Positions 52,895 through 62,056 of a stretch of DNA of 64,000 nucleotides are shown piece by piece. A model generated the notes under the pieces. It did not search any database. It worked only from the letters and a program-made list of their open reading frames with translations, and was not told the DNA's origin. Position 1 is the first letter of the stretch. Each line of letters begins with the position of its first letter. This DNA comes from Caulobacter sp. FWC26 (GTDB taxonomy: Bacteria; Pseudomonadota; Alphaproteobacteria; Caulobacterales; Caulobacteraceae), in assembly GCF_002742645.2 (NCBI RefSeq), contig NZ_CP033875.1:1054001-1118000 (forward strand), read 5' to 3'. The position numbers and the translations under genes were made by a program.

Positions 52895-53742
52895 GCATCC
52901 TCAAGAAGATCGCCTTCCAGGGCGAGCCCGGCGCCAACAGCCACGAGGCGTGCCGCACCTACTTCCCGGATTACGAAGCCTACCCCTGCAAGACCTTCGA
53001 GGAGGCCTTCGAGGCCATCAAGTCGGGCGTTTGCCAGTTGGGCATGATCCCGATCGAGAACTCGATCGCTGGCCGCGTGGCCGACGTCCACCACCTGCTG
53101 CCCGCCTCGGGCCTCAAGATCATCGGCGAGCGCTTCAAGCCGATCCGCTTCCAACTGATGGCCAACAAGGGCGTCAAGATCGAGGACGTGAAGGTCGTCA
53201 GCTCGATGCCGATCGCGCTGAGCCAGTGCCGCAACAGCTTGAAGCGCCTGGGCGTCGAGACCGAGGCCGCCGGCGACACCGCCGGCGCGGCCAAGGCCCT
53301 GGCCCTGAAGCCCAATCCGACCCATGCCGCCGTCGCCCCGGCCCTGGCCGCCGAGATCTACGGCCTCGACATCCTGGCGCGCGACATTGAGGACGAGCGC
53401 CACAACACCACGCGCTTCCTGGTGATGACGGCCGACAAGGCCCCGGCCGCGCCCGACTTCACGCATCGCTGCGTAACCAGCTTCGTGTTCCGCGTCCGCA
53501 ACCTGCCCGCCGCGCTGTACAAGGCGCTGGGCGGGTTTGCGACCAACGGCGTCAACATGACCAAGCTGGAAAGCTACATGGAGGGCGGCAATTTCACGGC
53601 CACCTTCTTCTACGCCGAGGTCGACGGCCGCCCCGAGGACCGCAACCTCGCTCTGGCCCTGGACGAGCTGAAGTTCTTCTCCGAGCGCTTCGAGATCCTG
53701 GGGGTGTACCCGGCCGATCCGTTCCGGGATCGGGGGGCTTAG
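52891..53742 (+). CDS. pheA: Prephenate dehydratase
   Basis: This 283-residue enzyme decarboxylates and dehydrates prephenate to phenylpyruvate for phenylalanine. The catalytic domain (residues 1-180: GEPGANSHEAC, IPIENSIAG, NTTRFLVM) is followed by an ACT regulatory domain (LPAALYKALGGFATNGVNMT, KLESY). It has no chorismate mutase domain. The TAG stop lies inside the left target-site copy of the adjacent insertion sequence, so the protein sequence is unchanged by the insertion. Confidence 0.95.
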   Translation: MSILKKIAFQGEPGANSHEACRTYFPDYEAYPCKTFEEAFEAIKSGVCQLGMIPIENSIAGRVADVHHLLPASGLKIIGERFKPIRFQLMANKGVKIEDVKVVSSMPIALSQCRNSLKRLGVETEAAGDTAGAAKALALKPNPTHAAVAPALAAEIYGLDILARDIEDERHNTTRFLVMTADKAPAAPDFTHRCVTSFVFRVRNLPAALYKALGGFATNGVNMTKLESYMEGGNFTATFFYAEVDGRPEDRNLALALDELKFFSERFEILGVYPADPFRDRGA

Positions 53743-53743
53743 C
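53738..53743. repeat. Left target-site duplication of the IS481-type element (CTTAGC)
   Basis: CTTAGC immediately precedes the left terminal repeat. The same six bases follow the right terminal repeat at 54770-54775. Confidence 0.9.
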
Positions 53744-54769
53744 TGTCGAAGCTATGAAGGTTGTTCACCCGGAGGCGGGCTTGAACGAAGCTGGGGTTGC
53801 GACACTCCACTTCCATGGCCGGGAGCCCCCGGATGAACATCCATCAGAATGCCCGCCTGACGCCGCTTGGTCGAGCGGCGATGATTTCACGGATCGAGGT
53901 TGAAGGCTGGTCGGTGGCTAGGGCCGCCGAAGCCTTCGGAATTTCACGCCAGACGGTCGGTAAGTGGCTGCAACGGCATCGGCGGGGCGGCGAGCGAAGG
54001 CTTCACGACCGCAGCTCGGCGCCCCGCCGATGTCCGCGCAGGACGTCCGCGGAGATCGTCGACCAAGTTCAGACCCTGCGCCGCCAGCGGATGACAGGGC
54101 CGGCCATCGCCCGCAACCTGAGCCTGGCCCGCTCGACTGTGGGGCTGATCTTGCGCCGGCTGGGCCTGGGCAAGCTATCGGCCCTGGAGCCCAGGCCGCC
54201 GATCGTCCGATATGAGCGCGCCGCGCCTGGCGAGATGATCCACCTCGACATCAAGAAGCTGGGCCGGTTCACCGTCGAGGGCCATCGCGTCACCGGCGAC
54301 CGGCGGGCGGGACGTTCCAAGAAAGCCGGCTGGGATTTCCTGCACGTCTGCGTCGATGACGCCTCGCGCTTGGCCTACACCGAGATCCTGCCCTCCGAAG
54401 GCCAGCACGATACGACCGCCTTCCTCGAACGCGCCCTGGCCTGGCTGAGCCGCCACGGCGTCGCCGTCCAGCGGGTGATGACCGACAACGGTTCGGCCTA
54501 TCGCTCCAAGCTCTTCGCCCAGGCCCTGCGGATCGCCGGCGCCAGGCACGTGCGCACCAAGCCCTACACGCCCAGGACCAATGGCAAGGCCGAGCGCTTC
54601 ATCCAGACGAGCCTGCGCGAGTGGGCCTATGGCAGGCCCTATGCCTGCTCGGAGGAACGATCCAACGCCATCAAACCCTGGACCGACGCCTACAACCTAA
54701 CCCGACCACACTCTGGCATCGGCGGCCTCACCCCCTGGCAGCGTGTAAACAACCTTCTTGGAAACGACA
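53744..54769. mobile_element. IS481-family insertion sequence, 1026 bp, intact
   Basis: The ends are imperfect inverted repeats: left TGTCG then seven bases then GAAGGTTGTTCAC; right (reverse complement) TGTCG, seven bases, GAAGGTTGTTTAC. A perfect 6-bp duplication, CTTAGC, flanks it, resembling the NCTAGN target of IS481. One transposase gene fills the element. The perfect duplication and open transposase suggest a recent insertion. Confidence 0.93.
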
Positions 54770-54774
54770 CTTAG
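53833..54774 (+). CDS. IS481-family transposase
   Basis: This 313-residue transposase has N-terminal helix-turn-helix segments (VARAAEAFGISRQTVGKWLQ) and an RNase-H-like DDE core: Asp in MIHLDIKKLG, Asp in VMTDNGSAYR, Glu in TNGKAERFIQ. The start at 53833 (MNIHQNARLTPLGR) matches family members. The stop codon TAG (54772-54774) lies just outside the element, in the right copy of the target duplication, so the host supplies the stop. Confidence 0.95.
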   Translation: MNIHQNARLTPLGRAAMISRIEVEGWSVARAAEAFGISRQTVGKWLQRHRRGGERRLHDRSSAPRRCPRRTSAEIVDQVQTLRRQRMTGPAIARNLSLARSTVGLILRRLGLGKLSALEPRPPIVRYERAAPGEMIHLDIKKLGRFTVEGHRVTGDRRAGRSKKAGWDFLHVCVDDASRLAYTEILPSEGQHDTTAFLERALAWLSRHGVAVQRVMTDNGSAYRSKLFAQALRIAGARHVRTKPYTPRTNGKAERFIQTSLREWAYGRPYACSEERSNAIKPWTDAYNLTRPHSGIGGLTPWQRVNNLLGNDT

Positions 54775-54775
54775 C
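54770..54775. repeat. Right target-site duplication of the IS481-type element (CTTAGC)
   Basis: Identical to 53738-53743 and directly abutting the right terminal repeat. Confidence 0.9.
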
Positions 54776-54798
54776 GCCTTTCAAAGGCCCATAACATC

Positions 54799-54912
54799 GT
54801 GTCATCCCGGCCGCAGCGCGAAGCGCGGAGCGCCGGGACCCAGGGGCGGCGCACACGGCGTTTCGTCACCCCCTGGGTCCCGGATAACGCCTGCGGCGTT
54901 TCCGGGATGACA
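54799..54912. repeat. Palindromic repeat family A, copy 3
   Basis: GTGTCATCCCGG and CCGGGATGACA ends, inner GGGACCCAGGGG and CCCCTGGGTCCCGG. It originally followed pheA and is now separated from it by the insertion sequence. It lies in the convergent gap before the sensor kinase. Confidence 0.9.
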
Positions 54913-54928
54913 TAGGGTTTTTAGCGCT

Positions 54929-56266
54929 CTACCCCGGCAGCCGGATCAGCGCCCGCAGGCCGCCCAGCGCCGAGCGGGACAGAACAAGGTCCCCGCCCAG
55001 GCCCCGGGCCATGTCGCGGGCGATGGCGAGCCCCAGGCCCACGCCCTTCTCGTTCTGGTTCCGACTGTCGTCGAGTCGCGAGAAGGGCTTGAAGGCCTCT
55101 TCATACTTGTCTTCCGGAATGCCCGGACCGTCGTCATCGACAGCGACGTCGACCCCGCCGGTCTGGCGCGGACTGACCGTCACACGCACCCGGTCGGCGT
55201 GGGCTACGCCGTTGTCGATGAGGTTGGCCAGCGCCCGGCGGAAGGTGAGGGGACGCAGGCGGGTTTCCAGGCCTTGGGTGATCTCGGTCTCGATCGCCGC
55301 GCCGCCCCGTTCGGCGTCAGCCACGACGCTCTCGACCAGTTCGGAGAGATCGACGACCTGAATCGCCTCGCCGCCCTCGCCGCGGGCGAAGGCGAGGTAC
55401 TCGTCGATCATGTGCTCCATTTCGGCGAGGTCGCCCTTCATGGCCTCCATCTGCTCGCAGGGCTCGGCCATGGCCATTTCCAGCTTCAGCCGGGTCAGCG
55501 GCGTGCGCAGGTCGTGGCTGACGCTGGCCAGGAGGGCGGTGCGCTGCTCGATATGGCGCTGGATGCGCAGCTTCATGGCGATGAAGGCCAGCGCCGCCTG
55601 ACGCACCTCGCGCGCGCCGTGCGGCTTGAAGTCCGGATCCTCGCCCCGGCCGAAGGCGTCGGCGGCCTCGGCCAGGCGCTCGATGGCCCGCACCTGGTTG
55701 CGGATGAACAGGATCGCCACCGCCGTCAGCAGCATGGTCGCCACCACCATCCACAGGATGAAGATGTGGCCCTGGGTGGCGTAGGCGCGGTCGCGCAGGG
55801 CGTAGATCTGCAACACCCCCCCGTCGACCTTCACCCTGATGTCGATATAGGCGCGGTAACGGGTGGTATCGAACCAGAACGGGTTGTCCAGCCGGTCCTC
55901 CAGCGCCCGGTCCAGCGAGCGGTCGAGCGCCGCGAACAGCGAGGGGCGGTGGCCGGTCGGTAGTTTGCGGCCCTTCTGGAAGGCGATGGACAGCGACAGC
56001 GAGTCTTCGGCGCGCTTGGCCAGTTTCTCGACGGCTGCGGGGCTGGGATCGTCCTCGTAGGACTGCACAGCCCAGGCGATGTCGCCGGCCAGACCCTCGG
56101 ACAGCTTTGCGGTGACGCTCTGCCAGTGCGCGTCGAAGAACGCCCAGGTCACCGCGATCTGCATGATCGCCACCGGCAGGACGATGATCAGCAGGCTGCG
56201 GCCAAACAGCGTGGTCGGCAGCAGCCGCTTCAGCGCGGGCGGGATGTCGAGGCGGGCGAGGGGCAC
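54929..56266 (-). CDS. Sensor histidine kinase (EnvZ-like)
   Basis: This 445-residue inner-membrane kinase has an N-terminal helix (LFGRSLLIIVLPVAIMQIAV), a periplasmic sensor of about 130 residues, a second helix (FILWMVVATMLLTAVAILFI), and a HAMP. The phospho-accepting His lies in ASVSHDLRTPLTRLK. The ATPase carries ALANLIDNGVAHA and VDDDGPGIPEDK. It is the partner of the OmpR-type regulator upstream; the two are parted by a repeat of about 120 bp. Confidence 0.93.
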   Translation of the reverse strand: MPLARLDIPPALKRLLPTTLFGRSLLIIVLPVAIMQIAVTWAFFDAHWQSVTAKLSEGLAGDIAWAVQSYEDDPSPAAVEKLAKRAEDSLSLSIAFQKGRKLPTGHRPSLFAALDRSLDRALEDRLDNPFWFDTTRYRAYIDIRVKVDGGVLQIYALRDRAYATQGHIFILWMVVATMLLTAVAILFIRNQVRAIERLAEAADAFGRGEDPDFKPHGAREVRQAALAFIAMKLRIQRHIEQRTALLASVSHDLRTPLTRLKLEMAMAEPCEQMEAMKGDLAEMEHMIDEYLAFARGEGGEAIQVVDLSELVESVVADAERGGAAIETEITQGLETRLRPLTFRRALANLIDNGVAHADRVRVTVSPRQTGGVDVAVDDDGPGIPEDKYEEAFKPFSRLDDSRNQNEKGVGLGLAIARDMARGLGGDLVLSRSALGGLRALIRLPG

Positions 56267-56278
56267 GGCTTGCTACTT

Positions 56279-56390
56279 GCCCCCTCCGCGCCTGCGGCGC
56301 TCCTCCCCCGGAGGGGGAAGAAGGCATACGCGCTCCTTCTTCCCCCTCCGGGGGAGGAGGATGCGCAGCATCTGGAGGGGGAAGGTGCCC
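56279..56390. repeat. GC-rich palindromic repeat between response regulator and kinase genes
   Basis: CCCCCTCCGCG ... CTCCCCCGGAGGGGGAAGAAG, then an inverted CTTCTTCCCCCTCCGGGGGAG and a final GGAGGGGGAAG. The word order matches 14691-14806. It sits within what would otherwise be a tight operon. Confidence 0.7.
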
Positions 56391-56402
56391 GCCTTCACCC
56401 CA

Positions 56403-57104
56403 TCAATCCGGCGCCAGCCGATACCCCACGCCCCGCACCGTCTGCAGGTAGCGGGGATTCTTCGGGTCGGGCTCGATCTTGCGGCGCAGGCGGGTGACCT
56501 GGACGTCAACGGCGCGGCCGGTGGCGTCGGCGGTGTCGCGGGCCAACTCGAGACGATCGACCGGCTCGTGCAGCGAGCGGGCCAGGCGACGGAGGAGGGT
56601 CACTTCGGCCTCGGTGATCCGCACGGCCTCGCCGTCGCACGACAGCTCTCCCCGATCGGCGTCGAAGGTGCAGCGGCCCAGACTCAGCGCCTTGGGGCCC
56701 ACCGGACGGGCGGCCGAGCGGCGCAGGATGGCCTCGATGCGCAGGAGCAGCTCCTGAGGCTCGAACGGCTTGCCCAGATAGTCGTCGACGCCGCTGGACA
56801 GGCCCTCGATCCGGTCGGCCGTCTGATCCTTGGCGGTCAGCATCAGGATCGGCGTGCGGCCGGCCTCGCCGCCCTTGGCACGCAGGCGCTTGGTGAAGGT
56901 CATGCCGTCCTCGCCGGGCATCATCACGTCCAGCACCATCAGGTCGAAGTCCAGGGCCTCGAACAGCTTGTCGGCCCCGGCGGCGCTGGAGGCTGCGGTG
57001 ACGCGAAAGCCGGCGCGGCTCAGGAATTCCTTGATCAGCTTGCGTAGCCGGTCGTCGTCGTCGACCACCAGGATGTGGCGTTCGCGGCGCTCGTCAGGGG
57101 TCAT
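56403..57104 (-). CDS. petR: OmpR-type response regulator, PetR-like
   Basis: This 233-residue regulator has a receiver domain (ILVVDDDDRLRKLIKEF, phospho-Asp in LMVLDVMMPGEDG, LTAK switch) and a winged DNA-binding domain (EVTLLRRLARSLHEPVDRL, VDVQVTRLRRKIE). It is coupled by four bases to a MarR gene, the arrangement of petP-petR in Rhodobacter, where they govern cytochrome bc1. The cognate kinase lies downstream. Confidence 0.85.
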   Translation of the reverse strand: MTPDERRERHILVVDDDDRLRKLIKEFLSRAGFRVTAASSAAGADKLFEALDFDLMVLDVMMPGEDGMTFTKRLRAKGGEAGRTPILMLTAKDQTADRIEGLSSGVDDYLGKPFEPQELLLRIEAILRRSAARPVGPKALSLGRCTFDADRGELSCDGEAVRITEAEVTLLRRLARSLHEPVDRLELARDTADATGRAVDVQVTRLRRKIEPDPKNPRYLQTVRGVGYRLAPD

Positions 57105-57610
57105 GTGGGAATCCGTCGTGCTGGGCCGACACCTTGCCGCGATCCGGCCAGCGCCGCCAGGATGCGCCGCGTGCCGGCCACGCCGTCCAGGCCGCCGGTG
57201 CGGTAGGCGCGGGCCAGCAGCGCTCGCAGCCGTTCGGCCGTGCGCTGCTCGAAGGCCACGCCCTCGGCGGTGAGAGTCGCGGGGCGGCGACGGCCGTCCA
57301 GATCGCCGGAGACGCGCTCCACCAGACCCGCCTTCTCAAGGTCGGCCAGGGTGCGGCTGGCGGCCTGTTTCGACAGGCTGGTCAGCTTCGAAAGGTCCTG
57401 CACCCCGATGCCCGGCCGGCGGCGCAGCAGGAACGCCGCGCGCCAGTGTGAGCGGCCAAGACCCAGGGCCTCGGTCTCGAGCACCGCGTCCACGGCGGCC
57501 CACAGCGAGGCCTCGGCCAGCAGGATCAGTTCCAGCCCGCCGTCCAGCTCCTCCTCGCGAAGGATCAGACGGGGATCGTCCGAGCCGGGCTGCAGCGGGG
57601 CTATCATCAC
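57101..57610 (-). CDS. petP: MarR-family regulator, PetP-like
   Basis: This 169-residue winged-helix protein has VQDLSKLTSLSKQAASRTL (recognition helix) and LVERVSGDLDGRRRPATLT (wing). It sits first in the operon with the OmpR-type regulator, ATGA overlap, as petP does. Either of two adjacent ATGs (57610 or 57607) could start it. It is divergent from the aminotransferase gene. Confidence 0.85.
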   Translation of the reverse strand: MMIAPLQPGSDDPRLILREEELDGGLELILLAEASLWAAVDAVLETEALGLGRSHWRAAFLLRRRPGIGVQDLSKLTSLSKQAASRTLADLEKAGLVERVSGDLDGRRRPATLTAEGVAFEQRTAERLRALLARAYRTGGLDGVAGTRRILAALAGSRQGVGPARRIPT

Positions 57611-57687
57611 GCAGAGTCCATTTTATTTGACGCATTCCGCGACGGGGCGTCTAAGAACCCGGTTCCCAATAAGGAGGTCTTGGGCCG

Positions 57688-58578
57688 ATGTCTCTGGTTC
57701 CCTTCGACGATCGCGACGGTTGGATCTGGCTTGACGGGCAATTCGTGCCCTGGCGCGAAGCGAAGGTGCATGTTTTGACCCATGGCCTCCACTATGCGTC
57801 GTCGGTGTTCGAAGGCGAGCGCATGTATGGCGGTGAAATCTTCAAGCTGACCGAGCATACCGAGCGCCTGTTCAAGTCGGCCGAGATCCTCGACTTCAAG
57901 ATCCCCTACACGGTGGCCGAGATCGACGGGGCCTGCAAGGCGACGGCGGCCAAGAACGGCCTCAAGGACTGCTATGTCCGTCCGATCGCCTGGCGCGGCA
58001 GCGAAATGATCGGCGTTTCGGCGCAGCAGACCAAGATCCACGTCGCCATCGCCGTCTGGGAGTGGCCCAGCTACTTCGATCCGGCGACCAAGGCCAAGGG
58101 CATCCGCCTGACCTGGGCCAAGTACCAGCGTCCGGACCCCAAGACCGCGCCGGTCGCGGCCAAGGCCGCCGGCCTCTACATGATCTGCACCATCTCCAAG
58201 CACGCCGCCGAAAAGGACGGCTACGCCGACGCGATGATGCTGGACTATCGCGGCTATGTGGCCGAGGCGACCGGCGCCAACGTGTTCTTCGTCAAGGACG
58301 GCGTGCTGCACACGCCCAAGCCCGACTGCTTCCTGGACGGCATCACCCGCCGCACGGTGATCGACATCGCCAAGCGCAAGGGGATCGAGGTGGTCGAGCG
58401 CCACATCCAGAAGGAAGAGCTCTCGACCTTCACCGAGTGCTTCATCGTCGGCACCGCCGCCGAGGTGACCCCGGTCTCGGAAGTGGGCGAGTTCAAGTTC
58501 ACGCCGGCCAAGCTGTCGCTGGACCTGATGGACACCTACGCCGCCCTGGTGCGCGGCGAGGCGATGGCGACGGCCTAA
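57688..58578 (+). CDS. ilvE: Branched-chain amino acid aminotransferase
   Basis: This 296-residue PLP class IV transaminase for Leu, Ile and Val has YASSVFEGERMYGG, the catalytic-Lys region AKAAGLYMICTISKHAA, YVAEATGANVFFVKDG, and CFIVGTAAEVTPV (cofactor phosphate loop). The start has a near-ideal AAGGAGGTC ribosome site. Length is normal. Confidence 0.93.
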   Translation: MSLVPFDDRDGWIWLDGQFVPWREAKVHVLTHGLHYASSVFEGERMYGGEIFKLTEHTERLFKSAEILDFKIPYTVAEIDGACKATAAKNGLKDCYVRPIAWRGSEMIGVSAQQTKIHVAIAVWEWPSYFDPATKAKGIRLTWAKYQRPDPKTAPVAAKAAGLYMICTISKHAAEKDGYADAMMLDYRGYVAEATGANVFFVKDGVLHTPKPDCFLDGITRRTVIDIAKRKGIEVVERHIQKEELSTFTECFIVGTAAEVTPVSEVGEFKFTPAKLSLDLMDTYAALVRGEAMATA

Positions 58579-58579
58579 G

Positions 58580-58710
58580 GTTCTCCTTCTCCCCTTGCGG
58601 GAGAAGGTGGCCCGAAGGGCCGGATGAGGGGTTTCTCGGCATGGCCGCGCGACCCCTCACCCGACCGCCTCCGGCGCCCACCCTCTCCCGCAAGAGGAGA
58701 GGGAAGGGTT
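58580..58710. repeat. GC-rich palindromic repeat after ilvE
   Basis: CTTCTCCCCTTGCGGGAGAAG, GGCCCGAAGGGCC, GACCCCTCACCCGACC and CCCTCTCCCGCAAGAGGAGAGGG make several nested hairpins. It shares words with 10582-10672 and may terminate ilvE. Confidence 0.65.
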
Positions 58711-58796
58711 AGGGCCCCCTCATCCCGAGGAGGAAAGAGTTGAAACGTCACTGAAGGCCAGATATTGCGACGCACTCGCATTCTCAGGATCTTCCG

Positions 58797-60962
58797 ATGT
58801 CGTCTCGTCTCGCCCTTCTGCTGTCGTCCGCCCTGTTGGGAGGCGTCGTGGCCAGCCCCGCCTTGGCGCGCCAGGCCGAGACGACCCAGGTCGAAGAGGT
58901 GGTCATCACCGGCTCGCAGGTGCGTTTGCCGCCCGCCTACGCTGGCGACCAGGTCGCCAGGGGCGCGCGCGTCGGCCTGCTGGGCGCGCTGGACACGATG
59001 GACACCCCGTTCGCCATCACCAGCTACACCGAAGCGCTGATCCGCAATCAGCAGGCCCGCAGCGTCGCCGACGTGCTGCAGAACGACCCGACCGTCCGCG
59101 TGACCAAGGGCTTTGGCAACTTCCAGGAGCTGTACGTCGTTCGCGGCTTCCCGGTCTATTCCGACGACATGACCTATAACGGTCTCTACGGCGTGCTGCC
59201 GCGCCAGTTCGTGGCGGCCGAGCTGATCGAGCGGGTCGATGTGTTCCGCGGCGCCAACGCCTTCCTGAACGGCGCGGCCCCCGGCGGCAGCGGCGTCGGC
59301 GGCGCGTTCAACCTGACGCCCAAGCGCGCCTCCAGCACCCCGCTCACCCGCTTCACGGCCGGTTGGGACGGCGGCGAGCAGGTCTATGGCTCGGCCGACA
59401 TCGCCCGCCGCTTTGGCCAGAACGACGCCTATGGCGCGCGCGTGAATCTTGGCCTGCGCGGCGGCGAGACGGCCGTCGACGGCGAAAAGCGCGACCTGAC
59501 GGTGCTGGGCCTGGGCCTGGACCGTCGCGGCGACCGCGCCCGCTTCTCGGCGGACCTCGGCTGGCAGGATCACCGCATCGAAGGCGCGCGTCCGACCGTG
59601 ACCCCGGCCGGCGCCATCCCCAAGGCCCCCTCGGGCGACAAGAACTTCGCCCAGCCCTGGACCCACACCGACGAGCGCCAGCTGTTCGGCGCGGCGCGCG
59701 GCGAGTTCGACCTGACCGACACGGTCAGCGCCTGGGCCGCCCTGGGCGGTCGTCAGGGCAAGGAAGACAACGTCCTGGCTAACCCGACGGCTCTGGCTGA
59801 CGGGACGCTGAGCGCCTACCGCTTCGACAACGTCCGCAAGGACTCGATCCTGTCGACGGACGCGGGCCTGCGCGCCAAGTTCGCCACGGGCGCGGTCGGT
59901 CACGCGATCGTCGCCTCGGTCGCCCAGGTGAACCTGAAGTCCAGGAACGCCTACGCCTTCTCGAACTTCGCCGGCTTCGCCAGCAACCTCTACAACCCGG
60001 TGGCCGTCGCCGCGCCGAACCCGAACTTCTTCGTGGGCGGCTCCAAGAGCGATCCGAACGTCACCGAGCGCGTGAAGAACCGCAGCGTCGCGGTGGCCGA
60101 CACCCTGTCGTTCCTGGACGAGCGCCTGCTGGTCACGGTGGGCGTCCGCTATCAGGACATCCAGACCCGCTCGTATGACTACAACACCGGCGCCCGCAAC
60201 GGCGCCTATGACGGCGACGCCACCACCCCGGCCGTGGCGGCGGTGTTCAAGCCCAGCGACAAGGTTTCGCTGTACGCCAACTACGCCGAGGCCCTGGTCC
60301 CCGGGAAGATCGCCCCGGCCCAGGTCAATGGCGTGGCGGTGGCCAATGTCGGTGAGATCCTGTCGCCGTTCCGCGGCGAGCAGACCGAGATCGGCGCCAA
60401 GTACGACGCCGGCGCGTTCGGCGGTTCGATCAGCCTGTTCCGCACCACCCAGCCGGCCGAGTATTTCGAGGCCGCCAGTCGTCGCTACACCGCCGGCGGC
60501 GAACAGGAGAACCAGGGCGTCGAACTGACCGTCTTCGGCCAGCCCGCCCCGGGCCTGCGCCTCTTGGGCGGCGCCACCTGGCTGGACGCCCAGATCAACC
60601 GCGCCCTGTCGGCCGCGCTGCAGGGCAAGGCTCCGATCGGCGTGCCGGAATTCCAGGCTAACCTGAACCTGGAGTGGGACGTCGCCGCCGTCGAGGGGCT
60701 GACCCTGGAAGGTCGCGCGGTCCACACCGGATCGCAGCAGGCCAACACCGCCAACACCGTGTCGCTGGACGCCTGGACGCGCTTTGACCTCGGCGCGCGC
60801 TACGCCTTCGAAGCTGGCGGCAAGGCGGTCACCCTGCGGGCCCGCGTCGAGAATCTGGCCGACAAGAACCAGTGGGTGGCGGTCGGCGGCTATCCGGGCG
60901 CCAACTACCTGACGCTGGGCGCCCCGCGCACCCTGCGCCTGTCGATCAGCACGGACTTCTAG
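58797..60962 (+). CDS. TonB-dependent siderophore receptor
   Basis: This 721-residue outer-membrane receptor has a signal peptide (ending ALARQ), a TonB box (VEEVVITGSQ), a plug (SVADVLQNDPTVRVTKGFGN, LYVVRGFPV, RVDVFRGANAFLNG), and a 22-strand-type barrel ending LRLSISTDF. The length and plug pattern are those of ferrisiderophore receptors (FhuA/FpvA style). The PepSY gene follows 5 bp after the stop, supporting an iron role. Confidence 0.93.
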   Translation: MSSRLALLLSSALLGGVVASPALARQAETTQVEEVVITGSQVRLPPAYAGDQVARGARVGLLGALDTMDTPFAITSYTEALIRNQQARSVADVLQNDPTVRVTKGFGNFQELYVVRGFPVYSDDMTYNGLYGVLPRQFVAAELIERVDVFRGANAFLNGAAPGGSGVGGAFNLTPKRASSTPLTRFTAGWDGGEQVYGSADIARRFGQNDAYGARVNLGLRGGETAVDGEKRDLTVLGLGLDRRGDRARFSADLGWQDHRIEGARPTVTPAGAIPKAPSGDKNFAQPWTHTDERQLFGAARGEFDLTDTVSAWAALGGRQGKEDNVLANPTALADGTLSAYRFDNVRKDSILSTDAGLRAKFATGAVGHAIVASVAQVNLKSRNAYAFSNFAGFASNLYNPVAVAAPNPNFFVGGSKSDPNVTERVKNRSVAVADTLSFLDERLLVTVGVRYQDIQTRSYDYNTGARNGAYDGDATTPAVAAVFKPSDKVSLYANYAEALVPGKIAPAQVNGVAVANVGEILSPFRGEQTEIGAKYDAGAFGGSISLFRTTQPAEYFEAASRRYTAGGEQENQGVELTVFGQPAPGLRLLGGATWLDAQINRALSAALQGKAPIGVPEFQANLNLEWDVAAVEGLTLEGRAVHTGSQQANTANTVSLDAWTRFDLGARYAFEAGGKAVTLRARVENLADKNQWVAVGGYPGANYLTLGAPRTLRLSISTDF

Positions 60963-60967
60963 CGCGG

Positions 60968-62056
60968 ATGAAGGCCCGGACGCTCCGCGCCTGGTCGTGG
61001 GTTCACAAGTGGTCGAGCCTGGTCTCGACCGCTTTCCTTCTGATGCTCTGCATCACGGGGCTGCCGCTCGTGTTCACCCACGAGATCGAGCATGTCCTGA
61101 TGGAAGAGGCCTGGACGCCTGCGCGTCCGGACGGCCCCAAGCTGACCCTCGACCAGGTGCTGGAGACCGCACTCGCCCGTAAGCCGGGCGAGGTTCCGGC
61201 CTTCATGAGCTTCGACGAAGACCGGCCGGTGGTGAACGTCACCAGCGTGCAGCCGGGCGGCAAGGCGGGAGTCTACAGCTTCCAACCCATCGACCACACC
61301 AGCGGCGAACCCGCTCCGCCGGTCGCGGGGCATCCTGTCATGGAGTTCCTGCTCCAACTGCACACCGACATGTTCCTGGGTCTGGCGGGCATGTTGTTCC
61401 TGGGCGCGATGGGGCTGCTGCTGATCGCGGCCCTGGTCTCGGGCGTGGTGCTGTACGCGCCTTTTATGCGCCGCCTGCCGTTCGGCACGGTGCGGGCCAG
61501 CAAGCGGGCGCGCACGCGCTGGCTGGACTATCACAACCTGTTGGGCGCGGTTACGGCGGCCTGGGTGCTGGTGGTCGGCGCTACCGGCGTCGTCAACACC
61601 CTGGCCACGCCGATCGTCGGCTACTGGAAGAATACGGCGCTCAAGGAACTGACGCAGGCCTATGACAGCCCCGTCGCGCCGGGCCAGCGCAGCTCGCTAC
61701 AGGCCGCCGTCGACAAGGCCAAGACGGCCCTGCCGGACAAGGAGCTTCAGTTCGTCGCCTTCCCGGGCTCGGACTATTCGACCGACCACCACTATGCGGT
61801 GTTCTTTCACGGCAAGACGCCGCTGACCAAGCACCTGACCACGCCAGCCCTGATCGACGCCCGCACCGGCGAGCTGGCCGCCATTGCGCCGACGCCCTGG
61901 TACGTCAAGACCCTGTCCTTGTCGCAGCCGCTGCACTTTGGCGACTATGGCGGGCTGGGCCTGAAGATCGTCTGGGCGCTGCTCGACATCGCCACGATCG
62001 TGATTCTGGCCTCCGGACTCTATCTGTGGCTCGCCAAGCGGAAGGCCGCGCGATGA
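60968..62056 (+). CDS. PepSY-TM family membrane protein (putative ferrisiderophore reductase)
   Basis: This 362-residue inner-membrane protein has an N-terminal helix (VHKWSSLVSTAFLLMLCITG) with the conserved His, a large periplasmic loop, a middle helix pair, and a C-terminal helix (IVWALLDIATIVILASGLYLWL). Relatives next to siderophore receptors reduce ferric siderophores or transfer electrons through paired haems. It overlaps the next small gene by four bases. Confidence 0.88.
   Translation: MKARTLRAWSWVHKWSSLVSTAFLLMLCITGLPLVFTHEIEHVLMEEAWTPARPDGPKLTLDQVLETALARKPGEVPAFMSFDEDRPVVNVTSVQPGGKAGVYSFQPIDHTSGEPAPPVAGHPVMEFLLQLHTDMFLGLAGMLFLGAMGLLLIAALVSGVVLYAPFMRRLPFGTVRASKRARTRWLDYHNLLGAVTAAWVLVVGATGVVNTLATPIVGYWKNTALKELTQAYDSPVAPGQRSSLQAAVDKAKTALPDKELQFVAFPGSDYSTDHHYAVFFHGKTPLTKHLTTPALIDARTGELAAIAPTPWYVKTLSLSQPLHFGDYGGLGLKIVWALLDIATIVILASGLYLWLAKRKAAR

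Noticed and set aside
54799..54912. The 110-bp palindrome as part of the insertion sequence.
   Set aside because: The element's ends and target duplication are clear at 53744 and 54769. The palindrome lies outside and has copies elsewhere in the window without any IS.
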